Assembly: GCF_000002235.5 (NCBI RefSeq)
Contig: NW_022145558.1
Location: forward strand, 308,501-372,500
Source of the DNA: Strongylocentrotus purpuratus
Lineage: Eukaryota > Echinodermata > Echinoidea > Camarodonta > Strongylocentrotidae
Direction of reading: 5' to 3'
DNA length: 64,000 nt
Positions 1 to 14,175 of this stretch are shown piece after piece. How positions within the stretch are numbered: the first letter of the stretch is position 1; the number at the start of each line of letters is the position of its first letter. A model generated the notes under the pieces. It worked only from the letters and a program-made list of their open reading frames with translations, made no database searches and was not told where the DNA came from. Both the position numbers and the translations under genes were made by a program.

Positions 1-147
1 TGAAAATTTTACTGTTCACATATTGCTCTTAGTTATCTTAACTATGCTCCGGCAATTGTACATAAAATTTACAAAGCAGAGAATTTGTTTTGCGATAATC
101 ACGAAAGCTCTTTCATTTTTATGACATCTATTCACTTGGAATTAGCA

Positions 148-153
148 TTTATT
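148..153 (-). terminator. Candidate poly(A) signal AATAAA
   Basis: Hexamer on the minus strand about 500 bases after the exon 18 stop. No downstream element was verified, so it is only a candidate. Confidence 0.3.
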
Positions 154-363
154 CATCCATTCTTTTTGCCCAGCCTTTGTGCTAATTTGATGAACTAAAC
201 CATGCAAATGACTGAATCTTGATTTCAAGGGTAGGGGTTCAGACTTCAGACCCTGTTTCTAGTTCAATGCAAACTGATAATTCCATCGGTACCAACGCTG
301 GCAGCCAGAGGCACAAAACTATTCAGAGATACTTGCTTGCTTTTACCCGATAAGCCTGGAAAG

Positions 364-512
364 ATATCTGGGACCTGCCTTAAAAAGAGTTGATATTAAT
401 CGCAACTTAATTGCGTTTGATATCAATCTCAACTATGTACATAAGAGATAGGAGACAGCAAATTCGCGATTGATTTGGATCAATTGGAACTCTTTATGAG
501 ACGGGGCCCTTA
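364..512. mobile_element. MITE, GGGCCC/TTGATATC family, copy 1
   Basis: Imperfect inverted repeat ending AACTCTTTATGAGACGGGGC, with internal GATTGATTTGGATCAAT. Related copies lie at 12006-12151 and 12270-12424. Confidence 0.55.
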
Positions 513-655
513 ACATTATGGAGCTTTGTATGTGTTGACTTTGTACAGCATAAAACTTGAAAAAAAGCCTGATAGAGAATTGCAGAGTCTAAAAATTGGG
601 CAACAGCCTGAAAACTGGCATCCTAGAATATTACCGGCCAGCTCGAATGGATGTT

Positions 656-824
656 TCATATTTCATTCTTACCATATGCTGAACTTCTAACAGTATCTGT
701 TGAACTTTGAACATCTGAGCTGGGACTAGATGACGATGCCATTGCTTCGCTTGTCTCCTTGAGGTCTTGTGATGAAGGCTCGCTTTCCATCGCCACAGGG
801 GAGCTACTCCTTGGTCCATGTGAA
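656..824 (-). CDS. PPP6R3: PPP6R exon 18, last coding exon seen
   Basis: Completes G754 and reads [16 protein letters not shown] to GKNEI-stop, comparable with vertebrate RSNSPVEMETSTEP. Acceptor CCCTAG. A strong donor-like ATG|GTAAGA after base 673 means the final five residues may be intron read-through and the gene may go on beyond the left edge. Confidence 0.75.
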
Positions 825-3800
825 CTAGGGAGTCAAATTTAACATTTATGTTCAATTCAAGTTCAATTCATGTTCAATTCGAGTTCAATTCATGTTCAAT
901 TAAAGTTTAATTCAAGTTCAATTCAAGTTCTATTCATGTTCAATTCAAGTTCAATTCAAATTCAATTCAAGTTCAATTCAAGATCAATTCATGTTCAATT
1001 CAAGTTCAATTCCAGTTTATTTCCACATTAGGTTAAAAACAAAAAATACAATCAACATGTGTACACAGTTAACTGGATTATTTAGACCACTTGTAAATGT
1101 AATGGTGTTTGTGTTTTTGGTAACTTGAGAAATAAAGATGTACTGTTTGAAATAGGACCTTTTTTGCATACTTTAAAGGGATCGTTTAACAATGTTAAAT
1201 CTGAGATACACGGCCCTACGTGTTATCAGTGTCTGAGATATGATGTAATATTGAAGCCCTAAAAAAATTGCGCTTCAAAATGATCAAGAAGTGCCTCAAA
1301 AAAGTAAAAATCTTTGAGTGACCGGTTTTACCATACTCGTTTTCCCCAATAGACTGTAGTGTTATGAAAACCGTCAGGCGAACGGTTTTCAAAATTTGTA
1401 ATTCCAATCATAAATATCTTGATAATCAGAACGGCGATCGGCTTGTAAAAGTCACGGGGTTCCTGACTGACCTAAAGGTTTACAATTATCATTGCATAAT
1501 GAGCTAAATCCAGAATATGTTTTCAGAATCTGAGAGAAAGTTACCGGATCCCTTTAAGAGTAAAAACCTCAAGTTAAGTGCATCATGTCTTTATTAAATG
1601 TTAGTCTTCAAGTAACAGTAAATGATATGCTTACCCGTCTTCGGGTGTAAAGTTAGCATTGAATTCATTGAAGTTGGCCCATCCTGTATCCTCGTCTCCT
1701 CCTCCCGCCGTTGCCGTCGACGATGAAGGTTGCTCCCAGCCGCTTGGGGTCGTATCCATGGCAACAGGAGCTTGCTCAAAGTTGGCTTGCCATGCTGTGG
1801 AGTGACGAACAAAAACAAAAAATTTGGTAAACGATGTTTATCATTTTTGTTATCGTTTTCATTTTTTTTTTTAATTACCCACAATCAGGGAAAATAATAC
1901 ACGGGGATCGGGGAAAATTAGCCCCCGAAATTCATAAAAGAGCCCCCAAGTTGCATAGAGTTCAATGCAAAACAAATTAAAGAGTGCCATCTTCATGCTA
2001 GCAAGCTTGAAAGTAGCCCCCAAAATGTTTTAAATAATTTTGTCCCTGCCCACAATGAGTAGCTATTGAGTCTTGTGTAGGTTCACCCTCAGGATGAACA
2101 AAACTGCTTTGTGATCAAAAGGGTATTGTCATTGTGCTTGCAAAAGTCCAAATTGCTTGCTTTTTTAGAGTGATTACCTCAATGTATAGGGCACTTTGCA
2201 TATAAAGAATTACGTAATATATGCAAAAAATAAAAGCAAAGTTAAAGTACTTAAGTTATACTCACACAAGTGTGATATGATAATTTTGTGTATTCAAAAT
2301 ATTAAGTCCTGAATATACAAAGAAACTGCACAGCTGCCGACTTTCATAATACAAATAAAACTTCCATTGGTTGAGGATTATTACTCAAATCAATACCATA
2401 GGACAGAGTAACCAAATATCTAAAAGGTTGTATCTTGTATCATTCAGTATTCTCCTCTACGCTTCAAGTTCAAATACTGAAAACAATTAATACCTTGCAG
2501 TTCTGAAGAAGGTATTACTGTAAAACCAAACTTTGCAACATCAAACTATCGCAAATTAAGTACAGCGATTTTCACAGAAAGAAACAAGTTTTTAGATTGG
2601 TGTTGTGTCAATTGTGATATCACTTTGTGACATTAAAAAACATTTGCTAATCTGAACCACTCAGAAAACTTGAGATCCTTTTAAGAATGCGAAAGCAACA
2701 AAAGTTTCGGTTTGTTTATATTATCCAATGCACACAAATGGAAGCTATATCTCACTGTTTTCTGAGTCTACATCCATCTTGGTGTCCTCTCCGTTCTGAC
2801 CCGCTAGAGGGCTCTGTGCCGCCCTCTCCAGGGGAGGGAACTCTTCTACTGTGTTATCTCCATCCTCATCCTCGTCGCTACTACTATGGTTGGCCTGGTC
2901 ACTACCTCCTTCATTCTTGGATGATACATCACTGTCAGAAGGGAACAGTAAATCCAATTTTCAAGGTTGTCTATCAAGTCTTAATGGACTTGGCTATCAC
3001 ACATCAAAAGGTAGTTTTTGATTTCTCATGATTTAAAAAATAGCTCCAACAGATCTGACAAAATTTCAAAGACATATGCCACCTAAATGCTTTAAATGCT
3101 GTACTATTTTATCATCAGTCACCGCAAATAACCGCAAAACTGGTAAAATACCCCAAATTATTAAAAGCATATCACTTTATCATTTCAAAACTCCAAGAAA
3201 TCATGTTTATATAAATTTAAGCTATCAAAATAAATTGAGCAAAAATAAAATGAACATATAACACATATAACCCAATACTTTAACATGAATATAAAGAAAG
3301 TAAATGAAAGTTCAAATGTTTTTGAAAAAAATCTGGATGAACATTGGCAAAAAGTTGTACTTCCCTCACTCCTATGATTTACAATACAGATCAGAGTTGA
3401 CCCCAGTTGACCTACCTTGACCTGAGGTCATTGTTGGCTGTATACGTGAGTTCTTTCTCTTCCCAGATATCTTCCTCATCACTATTACTGTCGTTGAAGG
3501 GTTGTACTCTCTCATTGCAGCAGGCTTCAAATAGGGCTGAGTTAGGCTGTTGGGATTAAAGATCAAATAGAGATTAAGTACACATGCTCCATTGATTAAT
3601 TCATTACACTAGTTACATTCTAAGCTTCATTAATCCATTTTCGTAATTTAAACAAATTTGATGCACACGTCTCCGTGAAGCACCTCAATACCAATTATTT
3701 CATTCACCTTATTTGAATAATTGTATTTCAATAGTCAGAATGCAAAAGGCATTCATTAATTGTTGCTAGGTAGGAAAAACCTCAAGACTTGTCCTACCAA

Positions 3801-6800
3801 ACAACACGTAATGTATGCAATTGCATTCTCACCATTGCATAAACCATTTAACGAGGCACTTACAGAATTTGGAGCACTAAATTTGATAACATTAAAAGTA
3901 TGGCCTAATGCTCTATGAATAATTTAATACTCTAGTTCAATTCCAAGCTTCAATTCAGGAGCCTGTCATTAAATGAATTTCGATTCATGCATCAATTTCC
4001 TTGAAAGGGAATTTCCCCAAACTCTTAGTTTACAAGCACAAATCGCCTAGATCATTGTGTCACAAATCCAAGCCTCGCTAAAGATACATCAGCCTTCAGG
4101 TTCCGTCATACACGCTTGGGAGTAGAAGGGAAATTCCCCAAAATGGAAATAATCTTGAAGTACTTACGTTGTCTTCATTTGCAGAGATTGAGAAGTTGAT
4201 GTCTGATATCCTGTCGAATGGATTGCTAAGGGGAGAAAGAGAGAAAAAGAAATGTTTAATAGCATAACGAGATAAAACTGTGTCGCTAAACATAAAAAAA
4301 GATAGAGGTTTCAACACAATGAATGCCTATCATGCTTTTGGCTACTCATCAAACTGTGAGTGAATTTGAAGTCTTGAAATTGCACATTAAAAGGAAGACA
4401 CAAAATGTAGATTCAGATACTTTGTGTCACTTAGCTCTCCAAATGTTCAACATAAGTCAAGATGTACGGGAAGAGATTTTTTTTTTAATTCTTTTTCAAT
4501 TTCAATAATTTTCTCCTCTGAAACGGAACAAATTTGACATGATAATCAAGTATTTTGGCCATCGTGAAAGTGCTTAAAAGTAGGTCAAAAGTGAAAATAA
4601 GTAGATGTTTTCTTTTTGTCGCATCCCTCCCCCAAAGTTCTACAGAATTCAAGACATACTGACGATCCTAATCAACATCGGTAACATCTTAAAAATATTG
4701 AACTTTTCTTCAACTGCAACAGGCTAATTTTGCACCTGTAGAAAATGTAACATGAAATGCAATGAAAAGAGAGATGACCTCATAATGTGAGATACACAAT
4801 AACTTTGTACAAAACATTGCATCTCAAGGCTTTTCGACACTTTTCTTCCTCCCATAAATAAAATCAACTACAAGCTCAAAGACACTGCAAGAAATACTTC
4901 TGAAACTTTTCCATTCTTTGCCCCCCTTTTCCTGCTTTTTTGTGTTTTGTTTTGTCGTCGTCTTCTTAGCTCTTGGCACATTCTGCATCACGAATGGATA
5001 TCCTCATGCATTGAGGAGGGTGGTTTTTTTTAAAACAATTTTGTACAGAAATACAATGCATTTTAACAATTGATTTCACAACTGTCAACAGTCAAGAACT
5101 ATGTAACAGGATAACAAGTAACACAAGTTTAAAAAGTTGAGAAGGTGAAGAAGAAACACGGTGTTGGCAACAGGAAAATTAGATAAAAAGGTTTGAATAA
5201 ATACAGCAACTCATGAACACCAAAACATGTATGAACACCAAACACAAGATGAAACGGGGTCTTAGTGTTTCTTTCATTATTTTACAAAAAGGCACCTCCA
5301 TACAGCATCTTCACGTATTTTCTCTAAAGTTTTTTCAAGAGCATAAGGTGAAATGTGAAGGAATTGCTCAAACAGTTAAAATCATTGTACGGGACTTGTC
5401 ATGCTCATGTGATTTGTATTGAAAGGGATGTTTCAGATATGGATAGATTAACCAAAATAACCAATATGTATGTCCACCCACATTGAGATTTTTCTTGTCA
5501 ACTGTCAGTAATATTCTCTACTCACAGATCGACATTAACGACTACCGTAACCCACACATTGACAGGGTGCACAAGGGCCCGCCAAATTTTAAAACAAGGG
5601 TCCCCCAAATTTAAAAAACAAGGCTCCCCAAATTTCAAAACAAGACCCTCTCAATTTTAAAACAAGGGCTCTCCAAATTTCAAAACAAGACCCCCTAAAT
5701 TTTAAAACAAGGGTGTCCCAACTTTCAAAACAAGACACCCTAAGTTTTAAGACAAGGGCCCCCTCCCATCCCCCCCCCCCCAATAAAAAAAAAAAGATTT
5801 CAAAATGGGCTCCATTAGCACAGACCTAACTTTTTTAATCTGGGCATTCCCTGCAAAACAGGAGCCCTGATGTGTATTTGAAGAATAACAATTAAAAATA
5901 TGCAAATTTCTACTGGAGAATCCTTCTTAAGAAATTTATATGCACAAAAACAGAACATTAAACACACATGTAACAGTGAATATATGAAGAATTGCGCTCC
6001 CAAAACTAAAGCCATTGAATTGACAAACATAAAATCATGCAGGGGAAGGTTATGTGATAAATTTTGCAAAAGTTAGCTGTATTAAAGTGAAGATGAGAAT
6101 GGCAAACCCTCACAAGACCATAAGAAACCGAAACTAAGAGAATTATGAGGGGGAGGGGGGGGGGGCTTTCTTTTTATTTGCCATGTGATCAACCATAAAT
6201 GACAGATAACAATTGATAAACGTCAAAATTGAATGGTTTTTATCTTCTCCCTCCTAAAGTAGTTTATACAAAGATACAAAATGTTATTTTTGTACTTTTT
6301 TTAAATCTGCTAGTGATTAAAAAAAAAGGATAGGGAGCTGACAACAGATTATGTTCCACTATTGTTTTTTGTTCCGAAAATTTACAATTTATCAAAGCAT
6401 AGAATTGACGAGGAAAGTATGAGACAATTTGAGCAGGAAAAGGCGATCTTTTAGAAGATAAGCTTTATAACAATGTTAATGTGAAGCCTTGCACACTGGG
6501 CTGTAAGCGCAGGAGATGGAACAAAATGAAGCATGGATAAATATGTTACATGTGAAACATAGAAGAATACAATGAGTGAAAAAATGAAGAGTTCTTTTAA
6601 AAAAGAAACTAAATGACAGTGTTACTTTCACCAAACACACAAACGAGAGAATACATGAGGAGTGGTAGAAAATAATTTTAATGTTATAAAGAGTATAAAC
6701 ATAGGCCGTGTATATAACAAAAACAAGGATTTTTTTTTTTAACGGGGCAGAATATAGATATATGAATAAAGCAAAAAATATTTTCTCAACATTTAAAAAG

Positions 6801-9800
6801 TGGTTATGCAACAAATAATGGAAATATTGAATGGTTCACGTTGGAGGAATTTGAAAGATTATGCAAACACGTTTTAACAGGGCAAATAAAGCCATTCATA
6901 CACACTTCCGTCTGCCTCTGCGTTTTGTAAATGAGAATTTCTTAATTTATGTTTGCATACGTTTCTGAAGAATTTTGTTATTTAACGTCAGAAGTGACGT
7001 TATGGAAAGTATATAAAAGCAGTTTGATGAAACTGATGTATACAATTCAACTATGGCAAATATGAGATTGCAGAGGTAGATTAACAGAGTTTAGAAGAAA
7101 AAAGTCAACTTAATAACCAAGCTCTTCAGATTTTTTTTCCCAAAAAAAACAATAAACGAGTAATAATAATAAATCAATTTAAAAAAAATGACTGAAAACA
7201 GCATTCCTATCAAAGATAAATATTTTGCACAAATGGGAATGGCACAATTTCATAAAAACTTGTTATCAATAACAGCTGCCACAGATATATGGCACAGTCT
7301 GCCCACAACCAATGAAATGTAAGGATGTCAGTTGCTTGTAACAATGTATCTTCTTATTGATAACAAGCTTTATGAAATGGAGCTCAGAAAAACATGACAC
7401 TAAAATACAATAGAGGTTAATAAATACGTCAAGCGCAAACATATTAACTGGACACTGCAAAGGCACAGGAGGAGAGGCAAAGGTGCAATTTGTTTAATAC
7501 AACATGAGAAAACAACGAAATAACTAACAGATGAATATGTAAATAGAATCAAGGAAAATGTCCGGACTTACTTGACATTCTCCTCTTGCTCTGCAAACTC
7601 TTCGTCGTTGAAGCCGAACTGGTCAATAAAATGGGACGTCATTTGTTGCATCTGATAATCGGAGAAGGCCTGCCGTTCATACAGCGCGGCCAAAGAGAGG
7701 GTTCGAAATGCCATGTGTGTTGCTTACATCGTTCTTAGCACATGGGTGGTGGTGTGGGTGTGGTGGTGGTGGTGGATTTGATATGGGGTGGGGTTGGGGT
7801 GTGTTTTTAGTTGATGAAATGAGGGTAAGGGGGATGACTTCGAAGGGGGCGTGGTCTACTGGTTTCTCCGCCCAATTATGGAGGATGGGTCTTATATATA
7901 TGGACATGGTCTAATGATTTACCCTCCCCCATTCCAGTATGATAATGAGTTTCTGAGATGTGGGCGTGGTCAAATGGTCCCCATTCCCCCTCCAGCCCCC
8001 CGTCCGTCCCCCCCCCCCCCCCCCCCCCCCAGCCCCAACCCATTATGAGAATGAGGTTGTTTATGAGTGTGGTCTACTCTCCCCCCTCCCCAAAGCCCTT
8101 TATGATGATGAAATCTTGAATATAGAGCATAGCTTCTGACATAATAGATGCAAGACAGTGACTTTTCACCTAAGGAATAGTGATGAACGATCTATAAGAC
8201 CGGCTCGTTCTCAAAACGGTGGTCAAACGTAATATGAATTGGTATTGATGGTTTGATTATTGAAAAGCTAGCGATGAATTCTTAATTTGAATGAAGCTAT
8301 TGAAATGATACTTTCTGATACTTATAAGAGTAGACATGACTATACTGTTCAGCTAGGATGTGCACATGATCTTCATCTTTGAAGCTAATGCAATGAACAT
8401 GTTTCTATCTCTGTGATATCATTAACCCATTCCCTATTGGAACCAGGCAGCCCCTGTATTAAACCTATGGCAATGAATGAATTCAGCAGTCAATGTGTTA
8501 ACAACGGGGCCAATGCAGGAAAAGGGATGGAATCACTTCATCCGATAAGCAGTATTCAATTTGCTAGCCCCTCAAACATGTAAGGTTACACTGGGAAAGT
8601 GGGTTAAATACATCCTTTCCATACTGTCAATTATCTCAATAAATATATTTTAATAGATGCTGAAAACAGGTGTGGGGCAGATTAATGTAAGATTGAAGTA
8701 AGATGTTTAGGGATGTGTGAATTGACCATTAATTTAGATTCCTCATCTTTCCTTGAACAACAGCATATAAAAAGGCATGGAAAGAACCTTCTTTATAAGG
8801 GGAGATGGGGTAGGGGGAGGAGGGGGATACCCTTGTATGAGGGGGGAGGGGGGAATACCCTTGTATGAGTGGATTCGGAGTCCATTGCCCATTGAAAGAG
8901 TGCAAGCAACGATGTACATGTATATACATGATGTAGCAATATACAAGTCATCAATTCATATCAATGGTTTGCATCGGGAATGAGGTGATTGATTGAGTTG
9001 TGATGGATGGATGGGTGGATGGGACGGACGGGGCATGGCTGAGTTTTGAATGTGACATGTCAGGCATGCATTGTCCATGGCACCTCGTGGCCATTTCAAA
9101 CTCTACATTATAATCTACAGGGGGCCCGCTTCACAAAACTTGTCATCAGTGATAAATAACAGTCTTTGATATAAGCTAGTGAAATCCTTGCTTCTGATTG
9201 GTTATCAGCAGATTTGTCACTGATTTTTGTCATTTGTCATTGAAAAAAGGCTTTGTGAAACAGGTCCCAGGATTGGGTCGTCACCTCTACCTAACATAAC
9301 TACCCTAACACACATCATGGCATCCAAGAACAATATAAAGCATTTCTAATAGATGCAATTTCAAGAGTAACTAAACTGATAATATTTTCATCCATAGCAC
9401 AATCAGATTTCTTTCTTGAATTAAAGTGTCTTACGTCCTACAAAACTCTTATCTTATTGAAAAACTATAAGGACTTACATAAAATACTTAGCTTCATTTT
9501 ATAATTGTAACTGGCTAAGAAATACAAAATCATACAAAAAACTGTAAACTTCTACAAGTACTAATCAATAGTGATGAATCTCCAATTTATCTACGACTAA
9601 CATTTTCGAAGAAATGACTATTCTAATAATAAAATTTAAATTTAAAATTTAATTTAAAAGTCTATCTATAGAAAGAGACAAAGCTCAGAGGGCATTTTGA
9701 TCTCGCATCAGACTTTGGCCGTCTTTAAGGAGTCCTTCAGAAGATATAATCGGACAATTGTAACCTCTATTTCATTCCAGTATTTATTAAACGGTCTGTG

Positions 9801-12800
9801 AGTACTAAAGAGAAGGATTGATGACTCACCTGTTGAAGAGCGGTGTCTTTGCCAAAGTCGATGTCCTTGAAGTCGGAATCATCGTCTTCACTTGACGAAT
9901 GCAGCGGATGGGTACCGACCTGGAAGTGGGGAACAAACAGAATGTGATAAAACGATAGAATGGTCTAGGATTACATGCTCTAGCAAATATTGCTCCGACC
10001 ATAAGTTTCCTACATAAACCAAATTCATAACTTCAACAAAGGCCAAACACTATACTCAAATTCCTGATAAGCCTAGTCCAGGGCCCCATTTCACAAAACT
10101 TTCATCAGTGACAAATGACAGTTTTTGTTATAAGCTAGTGGAATCTTTGCTTCTGATGGGCTCTCAGCAGATTTGTCACTGAATTTTGTCATTTCTCATT
10201 GTAAAAAGGCTTTGTGAAAAGGGTCCCTGAGCTCCAAACCAGCATTTCAGATATAATCCCAATAGTATTATTTTATATTTGGGGGGTCTGGACTTTGATT
10301 TTGGGTGCACATGTGTCCCAGGCACCCGCAAGTGTCAGGCCCTGTCCTAATCCTATTGCTTTGACAAAATAATGCCTAGAGCAATTGCCGCCGGAGACAA
10401 CGTCAGGTCACCAAATCAAGACGGTCTTGTACCTATAGGGTTCTTTGGTAATTGACAAAGACAGTGAATTTCAGGGTCAATTTGTACAGTTGCCGAAGCT
10501 TTTTGTTTGTACGCTTTGTACAAGGTGGAATTTAAATAAATGTACTTAATTTTAATAATAATATTTGATATCTATATAACGCATATATCCACTATGAATG
10601 GTGCGCTAGGTGCGCTAGACGCTCATGCATGCTTCTAGCGTCTGGGGCATCTGGGGTGTCTCTTTCGACAGACGCAACACATTACAAATGTTCATCATTC
10701 AATTTGAATGCGTAGTAAACTGGTCTCTTCTAGCAACAGCTGATGCTCAATGACTTACCAATTCAACTAGATTTCTCTTGTTGGTTTCTGCTAGACTGCC
10801 AGCTAGAAATGAACTCCATTTCTCTCTTACATCTTCAGGGATATATTCTGCAAAGAACAGAACAAATAGAGTGCTTTACAAATCTTGGAGAAACAAATCA
10901 TTTCAAACAATCTCATAAAAAAATTATGGAAATTCCAATATATTTATAATATCTTTAAAAATTTGAGGGAATTGAATAATTATGCTACCACTATTAAAAA
11001 TGAACTGATACTTCCATATTGCTACAGAATATGATACTATATAAATTGTGTTATTTTCCTCTCCGTTCGTTGTAATTTTCAATTGTATGTTTATCCCGTC
11101 TTTGTTCTTTCTCTCTGTACAATAGCCTGGGCTTGAATATTCCCTTTGAAAGGGAATATTCCTTTGACATGCTTTCTCTCATTATTTTCTACAAATAATA
11201 TACAAATAATGAATGGTTATGAGTTCAATAGTGCGAATATTTTCATGAGTTGAAAGATTAACATTCTATTCAACGAGGCGTCAGCCGAGTTGAATAGAAT
11301 TAACGTTAATCTTTCAACGAATGAAAATATTTGCACTATTGAACGAATGAAAAACATTCATTATTTGTTTTATACAACATCGAAGAAGATCTAATAGAAC
11401 GTTAATCAACAAATTATGCTTTACTCCTTATATTAAAGATAAATTAAAGTTGGAGTCAAGCCTTCTCGATTACATTGAGATTGCCTTCGCGTCAGATACA
11501 CGCAGGGATACGCGCGCGCACGACTGAGAGGTACGCAGTCTGCATATAACCAAAAATGCACGGCGCATATAACCAAAAATGCACGACCGTGCAATATACC
11601 ATCTATTGAATATCATGTGACCAACAATCCTCCAATCAAATCACAAGGATCCACGTAGGTGTTGTATAAAGTATCATAACCTGAACTCTAATATAACATC
11701 TCAATCAAACTTGTTTATCTTTGCGCATTAAATGTATCAAGTATAGAGCCTCTCTCATGCTTCACTGAGAGTAGTGAAATATATGTGTTCGCTCTCAAAC
11801 TATAAGACAAAAGACTTTGAAGAAAGAAGAAATACTTGAAGTTTGATATTCAGTATGACTTACATTGTGAGCCAAACCTAGCTTAATAAATTTTGTTCAA
11901 AAGTTCTCTAAAACTATAATCGAGCTAACTGAAGGTCCAACTATTCCAACATAGCACAGTGTAATTGGGACTTTAACAGACTTTAACAGACTTTGTTAAG
12001 ACCTGGGCCCCGTCTTACAAAGAGTTGCGATTGATCCAAATCAATCGCAAGTCCTCTAATCAATCGCAAGTTTGCAGCCTCCTGTCTCTTATGGACATAG
12101 TTTCGCAAATAAGTTACGATTGATATCAAACCTTTGTAAGACAGGGCCCAGGGCATCGTTTCACGAAACCATCATAAGTACAAGTTCACCGACGTCCTAT
12201 CCAATGTGTTAATTGTTTGACACATGTTTCAATGGGATGGCGGTGAACTTGTATTTATGATGCCCTTGGGCCCATCTCATAAAGAGTTGATATCAATTAC
12301 AACTTATTTGCGATCGATATCAATCACAACCATGTACATAAGAGATAGGGGCCTGCAAACTTGCGATTGATTAGGGGACTTACGATTGATTTAGATCAAT
12401 CGCAACTCTTTATAAAACGGGGCCCTGACTAAAAAAGATTTGCTGAGTGTTATTACCTTGATAGAGAGATTTGATCTGTTCATTATTGCAACCTTTCTCC
12501 ATCTCCTGGGTGAGGACGTTGGCTATCCTGGTCATGTGACCCATGTAACCTCTCCGTGACCTGCCCTGCTTCTGATGAATGTCGTTCTCCTCCCACGCCT
12601 CCATCACTTTGGGAATTAGCTTGCTTTCTGTGAACAGCTGTGGATGAGGGAACCGTGTGGGGCTGTTAACATATCACCTTACCTCAAAATAGATCAAATT
12701 CTTGTGTAGGTTATTAACATCTTCAAAAAGCAAAATCTGGGTCCAGTCATATAAATAGTTGGGATCAATACAACTTAATATGACATTGCTATTGGTCCTA

Positions 12801-14144
12801 ACCAAGTGCAACACTTATAAGGCCCAGGTGTACTTTTTTTGGTGGCAGGAAACTTCAGCAAAGCGGGACCACGAGTGAAATTTGCAAAAGCACATAAAAT
12901 CTTCCAGTGTAGATTTTAGCCAGGAATTGTACTAATTATTTCATCACAATATGAAATTATGATTGATGTTTTATGGAAGAAAAAGGTGTTAAAAATGCCA
13001 CATCTGGGCCTTAAAAAAGCCCTAAAATCCCCTAGCGTCCAGGGGCTTCGCCCCCTGGACCCCACCCGATATCGTCTCGGTCGCCAAGCTCTCTCGCAGC
13101 ACAGTCACCAAACATACGGTTGGCACTTCAACCTCAATAAATTTTTGTTTTGACACTTCTAATAAACTAGTTGAGAAGGTCTGGTCTACACTAATATACT
13201 TCTGTATTCATTTGAACAATCTAATATTTGCACAGGAATTGATTGGACTGTACAAAACCTAGCTACTTAAAAGCCCATCTATCATACCTTAATAATGCAT
13301 CACATTTCCAAGAATAAAAATATTATCACAACAATTACCATTTGCAGCATTATATATTTCAAGCTATGGTCGACACTAATAAACTTCTCTATTCTCTTCA
13401 ACAATCTAATTTTAGCATAGCAATGGATCGAGCTTTACAAAACCTACTCTTAAAAACCTATCTATCACAATTGTATTTGTTATATAGCATAACATTTCCA
13501 AGAAAAAAAAACAATAACACAACAGATTTTAGCACGAAGCACTTCCCCCTCTATACATTTCCAATGTTATTACAGTTGTTTGTCGAAACTGAAAGTGAAA
13601 TTGGTTAGCGCTAAAGAGTCATTAATCCTTGGAAAGATAATCCACTCATCTGTCAAATCATCATAGAAGTACTGCTAGATCACTCATTAGGCCCGTCTTC
13701 ATCAGCTCAAGTTTGCCAAATAACCCGGTATTTTCAGACCAGGGATATAATCTTGAAGCGTATAAAAATGCATCTTTACCAGACTGATACGCCCATCACA
13801 AACTAGCTCAGACGGGCGCAAATTAGCCCCGCCATTTCCAAAATAGCTGGATATTTTGGAAACAAGACCAGGGAATAATTTTCCTCAAATATTTTGATTA
13901 GCAATTACAGCTGATGGATAAATATTTCAAATGAAATTCTGTACATATCTATGGAAGAAAACTGCTACACAAACAATATTTTGTATAGCAGTCATGCAAA
14001 AATGCATAGCAAATTGCGATGCGATACCAGGAAAATTATTCCCTGAAGACAAACGTTTCTTGGGATATTTTTTCTCAACCAAACATCCTGCCAATTGCAA
14101 TTTGCGATCAGGATAGTTAAACCAGCCAAACTCGAGCTGATGAA

Positions 14145-14175
<31 letters not shown>

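Larger units (their letters stand above)
1..655 (-). other. PPP6R 3' UTR or last intron
   Basis: No further coding exon is recognised. An AATAAA on the minus strand (153-148) is a plausible poly(A) signal if exon 18 is terminal. A GGGCCC-type MITE copy lies at about 364-512. Confidence 0.5.
7670..9829 (-). other. PPP6R intron 12
   Basis: Holds G/C-rich simple sequence at 7735-8110 and 8796-8870 and a GGGCCC-type MITE at 9120-9270. The rest is unremarkable. Confidence 0.6.
10848..12456 (-). other. PPP6R intron 10
   Basis: Packed with inverted-repeat elements (11202-11369, 12006-12151, 12152-12270, 12270-12424). No coding exon seen. Confidence 0.65.

Noticed and set aside
5589-5783. Repetitive frame with FEIWG-like units, minus strand
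   Set aside because: A tandem DNA repeat that happens to lack stops.
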